Assembly (NCBI RefSeq): GCF_002288925.2
Contig: NW_022098050.1
Coordinates: 6,579,823-6,643,822 of the forward strand
Origin: Delphinapterus leucas
Taxonomy: Eukaryota; Chordata; Mammalia; Artiodactyla; Monodontidae
Direction: 5' to 3'
DNA: 64,000 nt
Below the pieces are notes generated by a model that saw only the letters and a program-made list of their open reading frames with translations, was not told where the DNA came from and ran no database searches. The position numbers and the translations under genes are program-made. Below, in pieces: positions 13,537 through 25,330 of the stretch (positions within the stretch are counted from its first letter, which is position 1; each line of letters begins with the position of its first letter).

Positions 13537-14436
13537 ATGAAAAGGCAGAGGACTATGTACCAGATGAAGGAACAAGATAAAACCCCAGAAAAACAACTAA
13601 ATGAAGTGGAGATAGGCAACCTTCCAGAAAAAGAATTCAGAATAATGATAGTGAAGATGACCCAGGACCTCCAAAAAACAATGGAGGCAAAGATCAAGAA
13701 GACGCAAGAAATGTTTAACAAAGACCTAGAAGAATTAAAGAACAAACAAACAGAGATGAACAATACAATAACTGAAATGAAAACTACACTAGAAAGAATC
13801 AATAGCAGAATAACTGAGGCATAAGAACGGATAAGTGACCTGGAAGACAGAATGGTGGAATTCACTGCTGCAGAACAGAATAAAGAAGAAAGAATGAAAA
13901 GAAATGAAGACAGCCTAAGAAACCTCTGGGACAACATTAAACACAACAACGTTCGCATTATAGGGGTCCCAGAAGGAGACGAGAGAGAAAAAGGACCAGA
14001 GAAAATATCTGAAGAGATTATAGTCAAAAACTTCCCTAACATGGGAAAGGAACTAGTCACCCAAGTCCACGAAGCACAGCAAGTCCCATACAGGAAAAAG
14101 CTAAGGAGAAACATGCCAAGACACCTAGCAATCAAATTGGCAAAAATTAAAGATAAAGAAAAATTACTGAAAGCAGCAAGGGAAAAATGACAAATAACAT
14201 ACAAGGGAACTCCCATAAGGTTAACAGCTGATTTCGCAGCAGAAACTCTACAAGCCAGAAGGGAGTGGCATGATAAAGTGACGAAAGGGAAGAACCTACA
14301 ACCAAGATTACTCTCCCCAGCAAGGATCTCATTCAGATTCAATGGAGAAATCAAAAGCTTTACAGACAAGCAAAAGCTAAGAGAATTCAGCACCACCAAA
14401 CCAGCTCTACAACAAATGCTAAAGGAACTTCTCTAA
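13537..14436 (+). pseudogene. L1 ORF1 (ORF1p), two stops
   Basis: The frame from MKRQRTMYQMKEQ to the TAA at 14434-14436 is continuous for 299 codons except for two stops: TAA at 13822-13824 and TGA at 14188-14190. ORF1p is the nucleic-acid chaperone of the L1 ribonucleoprotein. The N-terminal part has charged heptads (coiled coil, about residues 30-110), the middle has the RRM-like RIIGVPEGDE, and the C-terminal domain contains FTDKQKLREF. Copy B reads a sense codon at the first stop but shares the second. There is no frameshift, so this copy has decayed only by point changes plus a small in-frame deletion near 14274. Confidence 0.9.
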
Positions 14437-14494
14437 GTGGGAAACACAAGAGAAGAAAAGGACCTACAAAAACAAACCCAAAACAATTAAGAAA

Positions 14495-17400
14495 ATGGTC
14501 ACAGGAACGTACATATCAATAATTACCTTAAACATGAATGGATTAAATGCTCCAACCAAAAGACACAGGCTTGCTGAATGGATACAAAAACAAGACCCAA
14601 CTATATGCCGTCTACAAGAGACCCACTTCAGACCTAGGGACACATACAGACCGAAAGTGAGGGGATGGAAAAAGATATTCCATGCAATGAATATCTTTTT
14701 CCAACACTTTCAGTCTGTATGTGCAAATGAAAATCAAAAGAAAGCTGGAGTAGCAATACTCATATCAGATAAAATAGACTTTAAAATAAAGAATGTTACA
14801 AGAGACAAGGAAGGACACTACATAATGATCAAGGGATCAATCCAAGAAGAAGATATAACAATTACACATGCACCCAACATAGGAGCACCTCAATATATAA
14901 GGCAACTGCTAACAGCTATAAAAGAGGAAATAGACAGTCACACAATAACAGTAGGAGACTTTAACACCTCACGTACACCAATGGACAGATCATCCAAACA
15001 GAAAATTAATAAGGAAACACAAGCTTTAAATGACACAAGAGACCAGACAGATTTAATTGATATTTATAGGACATTCCATCCAAAAACAGCAGAATACAAT
15101 TTCTTCTCAAGTGCGCATGGAACATTCTCCAGGATAGACCACATCTTGGGTCACAAATCAAGCCTCAGTAAATTTAGGAAAAGTGAAATCATACCAAGCA
15201 TCTTTTCTGACCACAACGCTATGAGAATAGAAATGAATTACAGGGGGAAAAAACCGTAAAAAACACAAACACATGGAGGCTAAACAATACGTTACTAAAT
15301 AACCATGAGATCACTGAAGAAATCAAAGAGGAAATCAAAAAATACCTAGAGACAAATGACAATGAAAACACAATGATCCAAAACCTATGGGATGCAGCAA
15401 AAGCAGTTCTAAGAGGGAAGTTTATAGCTATACAAGCCTATCTCAAGAAACAAGAAAAATCTCAAATAAACAATCTAACCTTACACCTAAAGGAACTAGA
15501 GAAAGAAGAACAAACAAAACGCAATGTGAGCAGAAGGAAAGAAATCATAAGGATCAGAGCAGTAATAAATGAAATAGAAACAAAGAAAACAAGAGCAAAG
15601 ATCAATAAAACTAAAAGCTGGTTCTTTGAGAAGATAAACAAAATAGATAAACCATCAGCCAGACACATCAAGAAAAAGAGTGAGAGGACTCAAATCAAAA
15701 AAATTAGAAATGAAAAAGGAGAAGTTACACCAGACACTGCAGAAATACAAAGCATCTTAAGAGACTACTACAAGCAACTCTATGCCAATAAAATGGACAA
15801 CCTGGAAGAAATGGACAGTCTTAGAAAGGTATAACCTTCCAAACTGAACGAGGAAGAGAGAGAAAACATGAACAGGCCAATCACAAGTAATGAAATTGAA
15901 ACTGTGATTTAAAATCTTCCAACAAACAAAAGCCCAGGACCAGATGGCTTCACAGGGGAATTCTGTCAATCATTTAGAGAAGAGCTACCACCCATCCTTC
16001 TCAAACTCTTCCAAAAAACTGCAGAGGAAGGAACACTCCCAAACTCACTCTATGAGTCCACCATCACCCTCATACCCAAATCAGACAAAGATACTACAAA
16101 AAAAGAAAATTACAGACCAATATCACTGATGAATATAGATGCAGAAATCCTCAACAAAATACTAGCAAACAGAATTCAACAACACATTAAAAGGATCATA
16201 CATCATGATGAAGTGGGATTTATTTGAGTTGCAAGGATTCTTCAGTATACGCAAATCAATCAATGTGATACACCATATTAACAAATTGAAGAATAAAACC
16301 CATATGATCACCTCAATAGACGCAGAAAAAGCTTTTGACAAAATTCAGCACCGATTTATTTTAATATCTCTCCAGAAAGTGGGCATAGAGGGAACCTACT
16401 TCAACATAATAAAGGCCATATACGACAAACCCACAGCAAACATCATTCTCAATGGTGAAAAACTGAAAGCATTTCCTCTAAGATAAGGAATAAGACAAGG
16501 ATATCCACTCTCCCCACTATTATTCAACATAGTTTTGGAAGTCCTAGCCACGGCCATCAGAGAAGAAAAAGAAATACAAATTGGAAAAGAAGAAGTAAAA
16601 CTGTCACTGTTTGCAGATGACATGATACTATACATAGAGAATCCTAAAGATGCCACCAGAAAACTACTAGAGCTAACCAATGAATTTGGTAACACTGCAG
16701 GTTACAAAATTAATGCACAGAAATCGCTTGCATTCCTGTACACTATTGATGAAAAATGTGAAAGAGAAATTAGGGAAACACTCCCATTTACTACTGCAAC
16801 AAAAAAAATAAAATACCTAGGAATAAACCTACCTAGGGAGACAAAAGACCTGTATGCAGAAAACTGTAAGACATGGATGAAAGAAATTAAAGATGATACC
16901 AACAGAGGGAGAGATATACCATGTTCTTGGATTTGAAGAACTGATATTGTGAAAATAACTATACTACCCAAAGAAATCTATAGATTCAATGCAATCCCTA
17001 TCAAATTACCAATGGCATGTTTTACGGAACTATAACAAAAAATCTTAACATTTGTATGGAGACACAAAAGACCGCAAATAGCCAAAGCAGTCTTGAGGCA
17101 AAAAAACGGCGCGGGAGGAATCGGACTCCCTGACTTCAGACTATATATTACAAAGCTACAGTAATCAAGACAATATGGTACTGGCACAAAAACAGAAACA
17201 TAGATCAATGGAAAAAGATAGAAAGCCCAGAGATAAACCCACACACCTATGGTCAACTAATCTATGACAAAGGAGGCAAGGATATACAATGGAGAAAAGA
17301 CAGGCTCTTCAATAAATGGTGCTGGGAAAACTGGACAGCTACATGTAAAAGAATGAAATTAGAACACTCCCTAACACCATACACAAAAATAAACTCAAAA

Positions 17401-18555
17401 TGGATTAGAGACCTAAATGTAAGACTGGACACTATAAAACTCTTAGAGGAAAACATAGGAAGAACAGACTTTGACATAAATCACAGCAAGATCTTTTTTG
17501 ATCCACCTCCTAGAGTAATGGAAATAAAAACAAAAATAAACAAATGGGACCTAATGAAACTTCAAAGCTTTTGCACAGCAAAGGAAACCATAAACAAGGC
17601 GAAAAGACAACCCTCAGAATGGGAGAAAATATTTGCAAACGAATCAAAGGACAAAGGTTTAACCTTCAAAATATATAAACAGCTCATGCAGCTCAATATT
17701 ATAGAAACAAACAACCCAATCAAAAAATGGGCAGGGGCTTCCCTGGTGGCGCAGTGGTTGAGAGTCCGCCTGCCAATGCAGGGGACACGGGTTCGTGCCC
17801 CGGTCCGGGAAGATCCCACATGCCGCGGAGCGGCTGCGCCCGTGAGCCATGGCCGCTGAGCCTGCGCGTCCGGAGCCTGCTGCTCCGCAACAGGAGAGGC
17901 CACAACAGTGAGAGGCCCATGTACCGGAAAAAAAAAAAAAAAAAAAAGGGCAGAAGACCTAAATAGACATTTCTCCAAAGAAGACATACAGATGGCCAAG
18001 AAGCACATGAAAAGCTGCTCAACGTCACTAATTTTTAGAGAAATGCAAATCAAAACTACAATGAGGTATCACCTCACACCATTTAGAATGGGCATCTTCA
18101 GAAAATCTACATACAACAAACGCTGGAGAGGGTGTGGAGAAAAGGGAACCCTCTTGCACTGTCGGTGGGAATGTAAATGGATACAGCCACTATGGAGAAC
18201 AGTATGGAGGTTCCTTAAAAAACTAAAAATAGAATTACCATATGATCCAGCAATCCCACTACTGGGCATATACCCAGAGAAAACCATAATTCAAAAAGAC
18301 GCATGCACCCCAATGTTCACTGCAGCACTATTTACAATAGCCAGGTCATGGAAACAAACTAAATGCCCATCGACAGACGAATGGATCAAGAAGATGTGGT
18401 ACATATATAAAATGGAATATTACTCAGCCATAAAAAGGAACAAAATTGGGTCGTTTGTTGAGACGTGGATGGATCTAGAGACTGTCATACAGAGTGAAGT
18501 AAGTCAGAAAGAGAAAAACAAATATCGTATATTAATGCACGTATGTGGAACCTAG
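14495..18555 (+). pseudogene. L1 ORF2 (endonuclease and reverse transcriptase), broken
   Basis: It starts MVTGTYISIITLNMNGLNAP. The endonuclease part (14495-15256) keeps the QETHFRP and VGDFN blocks but has a 13-codon insertion at 14688-14726 and then a frame break near 15255. Later breaks are a shift before 15832, stops at 15910, 16224, 16483 and 16934, a TAA near 17032, and a SINE at 17735. The reverse-transcriptase active-site block FADD is at 16610-16621, and the last conserved part ends in LMHVCGT at 18555. In the active family, ORF2p nicks genomic DNA and copies L1 RNA there. This copy is inactive. Confidence 0.93.
17735..17947 (+). mobile_element. CHR SINE, short form, nested in L1 copy A
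   Basis: It runs from GGGCTTCCCTGGTGGCGCAG to GTACCGG plus about 20 A. It sits in the ORF2 end of L1 copy A. The L1 reads AAAAAATGGGCAG before it and A-tract GGGCAG after it, giving the target duplication; copy B has the uninterrupted site at 61322-61334. It therefore inserted after L1 copy A. Confidence 0.95.
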
Positions 18556-18770
18556 AAAAATGGTACAGACGAACCGGTTTGCAGGGCAGAAGTTGAGACA
18601 CAGATGTGGAGAACAAACGTATGGCCACCAAGAGGGGAAAGCCACCGGGGGTTGGGGATGGTGGTGTGATGAATTGGGCGATTGGGATTGACATGTATAC
18701 ACTGATGTGTATAAAATTGATGACTAACAAGTACCTGCTGTATAAAAACCAAATAAAATTAACTTCTCTT

Positions 18771-19195
18771 GTCACTAAATAAATGTAGAGAATGAAGGTG
18801 AAAAAAAAATTCTTTCCGATAAGCAAAACACCAAGACAATTTGCTACCAGCATACCTATCCCTGAAGGAAATACAAAAGAATATTCTTCAGGTAGAAGAA
18901 AAATGAAGTCAAATGAAAATTCAGAGATTCAGCAAGGCATGTTCCCATAAAATGTAGTAAATATGTAGGTGAATCTAAATGAGCAATGATTGTATAAAAC
19001 AACTATTTTCTCAGTCTCACTCTGGAGAGAGAGACCATATAAAACAGTTACTATTCAGAGACAGAGAGAGAGGTAGGTATGGGATGGGAGGGGAAGGGGT
19101 TTGTGGGGGGAACGGGAGGGGATTGATTGATTTTAAATACAAATACTTGACAACAATAACTTCTAAGTCGGGAGGCATACTGTAATTTCTAGGGC
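18771..19195 (+). mobile_element. older L1 (L1M), continuation after the young L1
   Basis: It continues the old L1 ORF1 end (AGAATGAAGGTGAAAAAAAAA, then GCTACCAGCATACC and AATATTCTTCAGGTAGAAG) and the following inter-ORF region. GGGAGGCATACTGTAATTTCT at about 19170 recurs at about 39605 in another old L1, so both come from the same subfamily. A purine-rich GGGAGGGG stretch lies at 19080-19125. Confidence 0.65.
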
Positions 19196-20590
19196 AACCA
19201 CTAAGTTATCTAACTTTTTGATGTCAGGGCCATTTTCTACTCTTAAGGATTACTGAGAACCCCAAAGGGATTGTATTTCTTGGGATTTTATCTATCAGTA
19301 TTTGCTATATTAAAAGTTAAAATTCAGAAATGTGGGCTTCCCTGGTGGCGCAGTGGTTAAGAATCCACCTGCCAATGCAGGGGACATGGGTTCAAGCCCT
19401 AGTTCGGGAATATCCCACATGCTGTGGAGCAACTAAGCCTGTTCACCACAACTACTGAGCCTGCACTCTAGAGCCCGCAAGCCACAACTACTGAGCCCGT
19501 GTGCCACAACTACTGAGCCTGCACTCTAGAGCCTGCGAGCCACAACTTCTGAAGCCCGTGCACCTAGAGCCTGTACTCCACAACAAGAGGAGCCACCACA
19601 ATGAGAAGCCCCCGCACTGCAACGAAGAGTAACCCCCGCTTGCCACAACTAGAGAAAGCCCGTGTGCAGCAATGAAGACCCAATGCAGCCAAAAATAAAT
19701 AAATAAATTTAAAAAAATAAAATAAAATCCAGAAATGTAAAAAACATTTATTTTAAAATAATAATAATTAACCCATTACATGTTAACCAAAATAATATTT
19801 TTCATGAAAAATAACTATTCTAAAACAAAATAAATTTAGTGAGAAGAGTGGTATTGTTTTACATTTTGCAAATCTCTTTCATTTCTGGTTTAATAGAAGA
19901 CAGCTAGATTCTCACATCTGCTTCTATACATTCAATCTGTTACAGTGTTATTTGGTTGAAGTAAATGAAGAAGATAGGGCCTTACACAGATACATAATTG
20001 GAAGAAAAAGGTATGCTTTAGTAGCCCTTGTAGATACTTTTGAATACTCTTCTTTGATACTACACCAAGACTCAAGAATGGGTAGTTTCTTAAAGGCAAA
20101 TTGCAATGTAGAATCTGAAACCGTATCAATGAACTATTTGTACTCTATTATAATATAATCCATTGTTCTCTCTTGTTCTTTGAATAGACCTTTTACCCGT
20201 GCATGACTTTGTAACGTTCCACATTAGTCATTTGAAAAACACTGGTCCACTGAGTTACGCAGTTTCGAAATACTGACACATTTTGATCACATGATATCAA
20301 AAATCACATTTATTAATATCACTGCTGGTTACATTAGAAACATTCTTTAAATCCTGGGAAGCTGTTAAGCTCATGGTGGCAGATACAAGTTCTCCAAAAT
20401 TCTAAGTTTCACTTGAAAATTTGAATTCCATTCACTGGTGACAACTACTCTGAGTTATTTCCCTGGAAGCAGCAGGCTCACTTCGTTCATTTGTTATTGA
20501 ACATCTGCTGCAAAATCAAGTTTGAGTAACTGTGGTTTAGTCTGTTAGGCTGTTTAGTCCGTCTATTAGTCATTCTTTCAAGTAAAAATG
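19196..20590. mobile_element. old mammalian interspersed repeat, class not assigned
   Basis: It is broken by a CHR SINE at 19334-19722; the two sides join into one text (CAGTATTTGCTATATTAAAAG, then ATTAACCCATTACATGTTAA and TTTAGTGAGAAGAGTGG). The text looks like a long, widely dispersed mammalian repeat, possibly a DNA transposon, but I cannot name the family. It has no surviving reading frame. Confidence 0.35.
19334..19722 (+). mobile_element. CHR-1-type SINE, long form with internal duplication
   Basis: It starts GGGCTTCCCTGGTGGCGCAG and ends in AAATAAATAAAT-type tail sequence. The target duplication TAAAATTCAGAAATGT (19318-19333) and TAAAATCCAGAAATGT (19723-19738) differs at one base. A 58-bp internal unit (CCACAACTACTGAGCC, then CTCTAGAGCC) occurs twice in tandem at 19446-19503 and 19504-19561. 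Confidence 0.95.
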
Positions 20591-20689
20591 ATGTTACACA
20601 CACACTCATGCAAAATACTATTTCAGCTTACAACTCAAGATATTGCACAAGTGGATTTCTGAGACCCAACAAAATTTAAAGAACTGTAA

Positions 20690-21600
20690 GCACTCAGAGT
20701 ATCTTTCTTAATCACAGTAAAGTTAGAAATAAACAAAATAACTAGAAAATCCCCAAGTACCTGGAGATTGAGAAATACATGCTAAATAACCTATGAATCA
20801 GAGGAGAAATTGCATTGAAAATTAGAAAGTTTTTCTAACAATGATAATAAAAACAGTACATATCAAAAGTTGTGCAGGACTGAGGCATTACATTTCAAGA
20901 TTTGGGTGTTGCCATTATTAGACCCAGAAATACAGAAATGGCTGAAAGAAGCAGTTGGTAGCTTTCAAAGGTTGCTCTGAAAGTCCAACCTTTCAGTAGG
21001 AGAAGCTAGCTAGCTCCCGCCCCCAACACACGATCCTCAGTGTTGGAGAAACTTTTCTTGCATCAGGTAATCCACTGTTGATGAAAAGAATACATCAATA
21101 CAGCCTTTCCAATGGACAATTTTATAATGCTTGACAAAGGTCTTAAAAATGTGCATGTCCTTTGACCCAATAATTTCATTCTAAGGGAAATAATCAGAGA
21201 TATTTGCCAAGTTTTAACGGCAAGGGTTTATCATGGCTATTTATAATAGGGAAAAGTTGGAAACAACCTAAATGCCCAACAATAGAAGAATGGTCAAATA
21301 AACTGTAGTAAGTCCACAGAGTAGAATATTATGCTGCCATTAAAATGATGCTATAGAAGTATATTTATTGATATAGAAAGATGTTCACAGTATATTAAAA
21401 TATATAAACATATATATGCATATCTATGCACTGAGAAATTTTTGGATATTACAACAGGGTGTTAAAGAGTAAGTGGGTAGGACTGTGTTTAGATTTTTTG
21501 TTTGCTTTTTACTTTTAAAAAATGAACAGGTACTACCATTTCTGTATACTAAAAACAGTTCTAAATGTTTAAAAAAAATGCAAAAATACTCCTTCAGAAT
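20690..21600 (+). mobile_element. old L1 fragments (ORF2 bit and 3' end)
   Basis: About 20690-20830 resembles an ORF2 piece (AACTAGAAAATCCCCAAGTA, then GAATCAGAGGAGAAATTGC). 21130-21560 is an L1 3' end, with GACCCAATAATTTCATTCTA, GTTGGAAACAACCTAAATG and the AATATTATGCTGCCATTAAAA block. The piece between them, about 20830-21130, is unassigned. Confidence 0.55.
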
Positions 21601-21739
21601 GCAGCTAAAATAGTATCTATAAGGCAGTTTTGATACTTTAAAAATTATTTAAATTTAACATAAATATTACAAATACTGATGTAAAATATTAGAATATAAG
21701 AAAAGATGAAGTCAGTGACATTCCATCAGGAGAAATTTT

Positions 21740-24295
21740 TTAAGAGAACAGCAAATTAAATCCAATGAAGGTTGAAGGAAATGATAATGAGAAGTTAATG
21801 AAGAAAAAACAAATAAACAAATAGAGCAAAAAGCAAAGCAAAAAAATAGGTTCTTCAAAAAGATTAATAAAACTGAACTAGAAAATCCCCAACGTTTGAG
21901 AATTGAACAATATAGTTTTATTACACAGATCTCATTAGAAAATAAGGAAATATTTAAAACTGAATAACAAAAATAAACACATCAAAACTTGTAAAATGTA
22001 GGTAAAGTAGTACTTAGAGGAAAATTTACTGCTGTAAATGCATATATTAGAAAAGAAGGCCCAAAATTTATGATAAGCAATCATCTCCATAAGTTATATA
22101 AAATCATCAAATTAAACTCAAACAAATTACAAGTAAATAAGGACAGAAATTAATGAAATGGAAAACAAAAAGATATTGGAGGGATTAACAAAGCTAAAAG
22201 TTGCTCCCTGCGAAATGATAAATTTTTGGCAAGGTTGATTTAAAGAAAAAGAGAAAACATATACAGCAGCCAATATTAAGAATGAAAAAGGAGATATCAT
22301 TTCATATCCTGCAGATATTAAAAAGATGCGATCAAAACTTTATGCCACAAATTTGAAAATTTATAAATTCCCAGAAAAATAAAACTCATCAAAACACAAA
22401 AAGAATTAGAAAACCTGAATAATTCTTTACTGATTAAAGGAATTGAATGAGTAATTTAAACCTTCTGGCATAGAAAACTCTAGGCCTAGATGGCATTTCT
22501 GACAAGTTCTACTGAAGAGAAGTTCTACTGAGGAGAAATAAAATGAATAAAAAGCAGGAACAGTTTCCAATTCATTTTATGAAGCTAGCTTAACTTAGAT
22601 ACTAAAACCTGTAAAGGACAGCATGAGAAAATTAAAGGGCAATCTCACTAATGAACATAGATGTAAATAAGCCAAATAAAACCATACCGAGCAATATTTA
22701 AGAATTACATCAGGGGCTTCCCTGGTGGCACAGTGGTTAAGAATCCACCTGCTAAGGCAGGGGACACAGGTTCGAGCCCTGGTCTGGGAAGATCCCACAT
22801 GCTGCAGAGCAACCAAGCCCATGCGCCACAACTACTGAGCCTGCGCTCTAGAGCCCACGAGCCACAGCTACTGAGCCTGCATGCCACAACTACTGAAGCC
22901 TGCGCACCTAGAGCCCGTGCTCCGCAACAAGAGAAGCCACCACAATGAGAAGCCCACATGCCGCAACAAAGAGTAGACCCCGCTTGCCCCAACTAAAGAA
23001 AGCCCACGTGCAGCAACAAAGACCCAACGCAGCCAAAAATTAAATAAATAAATATTTTTAAAAAAATAATAAAAAAATAAAAATTACATCAGGACCAAGC
23101 TGGGTTTACCAAAGGGATGCAAAACTGTTTTAACATTTGGAATTCAATTAATAGGATTCTGAACATTGAGACAGATTAAAGAAGAAAAAATTATGATCAT
23201 CTCAAGAATGCCAAAAACATTTAATAAAACTGTATTTAAAGCTTAAGAAATTCTTAAAGAAGAAGACAAAAATGTCCACTCCAACAATTTATATTCAACA
23301 ATATTGTGGAGGCTCTAGGCAGTGCAGTAAGGGCAGCATAAAGAAATGAAATGTATAAGAATTCAAAAGGAAGAAACAAACTGTCATTATTTACATATGG
23401 TATAACTATATACAGAACGTTCAAAATAATCTAAGGTAAAATTAAAATTAATCAGAATTTAGCAAAATCATTATCATAAACCAAATGAAAATTTTAAAGA
23501 ATTTTTTTTTAAAGAGCGTAGAAACAAATCTAATAAAAAGATGTACAGGACCTCTAGGGAGGAAAGTATGATATTTTTTAGGAGAAATTAAACATAAAAT
23601 AAATGGAGAGAAAATTATCCTGTTCACAGACTGGAAGACTCAGTACTGTAAATGGCCCATCTTTCCCAAATTAAAGCATAAATTCAATGGAATTCCAATC
23701 AAAATCCCAACAGATACTATAGAAACTGCTGAGCAGAATCTAAATAGTATATGGAATTGCAAAAGGAAAAGAAGATCTAAGATATTTTGGGAGAATAATA
23801 AGGTGGGAAGATTTGCTCTACTTGTCTTCAAAATTTTGTAATATAAAGCTTAGTAATTAAAGCTGTATGCTATTGACACTAGGACAGACAAACAGGACAG
23901 TAGAACATAACAGCAAGCCTAGAAACAGATCCATATATAAATATGGATGCTTGACTTATGACAAAAAGGTAACTGCAGAGTACTGGGCAAAGACAGTCTC
24001 TTCAAATAAATGTATGCTTATGTGGACCAGGAGATGCGTACCTCAATGTTCACAGCAGCATTGTTCACAATAATCACTAGGTGTCAACAACCCAAATGTC
24101 CATTGGTAGTAGAATAGATAAAATACTGGTACATTCACAAAATAGACTACTAAACAGCAATCAAAAGAAATTAACTATGCGTACACAAAGGAATTTGGCT
24201 AAATCCTAAAGATAAAATACTGAGTAAAAGAAGCAGACACAGCACAACATACTATGATTTATATATAGTTCAAAAACAGAAATAATCTTACTTTG
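21740..24295 (+). mobile_element. old L1 (L1M) ORF2 and 3' end
   Basis: Diverged ORF2 text follows the order expected for reverse transcriptase and the C-terminal region: GGTTCTTCAAAAAGATTAAT, TATGCCACAAATTTGAAAA, CCAATCAAAATCCCAACAG, then TGTTCACAGCAGCATTGTTC and a tail reaching CATACTATGATTTATAT. It is interrupted by the long CHR SINE at 22714-23080. No long frame survives. Confidence 0.7.
22714..23080 (+). mobile_element. CHR-1-type SINE, long form
   Basis: It runs from GGGCTTCCCTGGTGGCACAG to CAACGCAGCCAAAAATTAAA plus an AATA-rich tail. The target duplication AATTACATCAGG is at 22703-22714 and 23082-23093. It has the standard set of internal CCACAACTACTGAGCC repeats and inserted into an old L1. 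Confidence 0.95.
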
Positions 24296-24307
24296 TGATA
24301 AATAAAG

Positions 24308-24548
24308 CTAGCATTTATTGAGTGCTTACTATGTGAGAGGTATTTTCTAAGTGCTTTACATGCTTTAATTCATTTAATAGTTATAAGAAGTCTATGAGGT
24401 AGGTATTGTTACCACCCCTATTTTACTTATGAGAAAACTGAGAAACAGCAAACGTTCAGTAACTTGCTCAAGACATCACATAGCTAGTAAATGACAGAGC
24501 CAGGATTCAAACTCAGGCAGTCTGACTTCAGAGTCTATGAATCATTGC
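24308..24548 (+). mobile_element. MIR SINE
   Basis: A well-kept MIR: GCATTTATTGAGTGCTTACT, GCTTTAATTCATTTAATAG, ATGAGGTAGGTATTGTTAC, AGAAAACTGAGAAACAGC, then the end block GAGCCAGGATTCAAACTCAG. Confidence 0.9.
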
Positions 24549-24929
24549 CCCCGCCCCCGGCACCAAATGTTCAGTTCACAAAGAGGGAAACTTCTAACTT
24601 CTGTTCAAGGCTCTGAGTCACTTAACGCAAGCTAAGAGATTACAGCTAAGAAGGTAAAATCATAGTATAAGGGAGGGCTCTGTATAACAAATGCATTTTC
24701 ATGGTGTTATGGGGGCCCCATGCTCCATAACCACCTAGGGGGAATCTTCGAAATGCAGCACCTCCATCCCCATCTTCCCAGATGATACACGTATATACTG
24801 TACTGTTGATATGGTTTAAATGAATTCTCTATACTTAATAAGTTTGCTGATAAATACTTTAATCCTTGCATATACAAATCAATCTCTATTGATTAGAAAA
24901 AACCACAACTTTAATTCTGCTTTATTTTC

Positions 24930-25330
24930 TTCTAATTCAGGGCTTTGCTTGTGGTACTGTCTTGATGCTTCACAAATGTCCCATCATCTTTTCCCAATAC
25001 TTTTACTCTCTTTATGGCCCTGCTAGGAATGTTCTCTCTCCACTTTTCCACCTCTCTCCTACACTTACTTTAATGCTCTTCATCAATTTTATACAAGCCA
25101 GCCTGCCTGTTCCAGCTCCCAAATGTTTCCTCCACTGATCTCTTAGGGCCCTAAGAATCTGTGCCTCTCTATGGTCATTTAAACCTATACTACCAGTTAT
25201 TATTATTTATTTCATGGATACAGACCTGTATCATGGATACAGTCAGGTACAGACCTGACTGGTCTGTACAATTTGACTATAAATAACGTGTGAGGGCATA
25301 AACAGGCCTTTTATCTCAGCATAATATCCC
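24930..25330 (+). mobile_element. possible L2 LINE fragment
   Basis: The pyrimidine-rich text and landmarks such as GGAATGTTCTCTCTCCAC look like an L2 3' region, but divergence is high. It contains the small direct and inverted repeats near 25212-25269. Confidence 0.35.

Larger units (their letters stand above)
12626..18760 (+). mobile_element. full-length young LINE-1 (L1 copy A)
   Basis: About 6.1 kb, with 5' UTR (12626-13536), ORF1, ORF2 and 3' UTR ending near GTATAAAAACCAAATAAAAT. It starts with a YY1-type site as full-length mammalian L1 do. It is flanked by the 10-bp direct repeat AACTTCTCTT (12616-12625 and 18761-18770), which is its target duplication in an older L1. A short CHR SINE (17735-17947) is nested in the ORF2 end. 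It is antisense to CASK. Both reading frames carry stops, so this copy cannot make active protein. Confidence 0.95.

Noticed and set aside
13518..14399. A 293-codon minus-strand frame opposite L1 ORF1
   Set aside because: It is the antisense of a purine-rich, low-complexity coding strand. Its leucine- and serine-rich translation is a known kind of shadow frame, and copy B has the same shadow.
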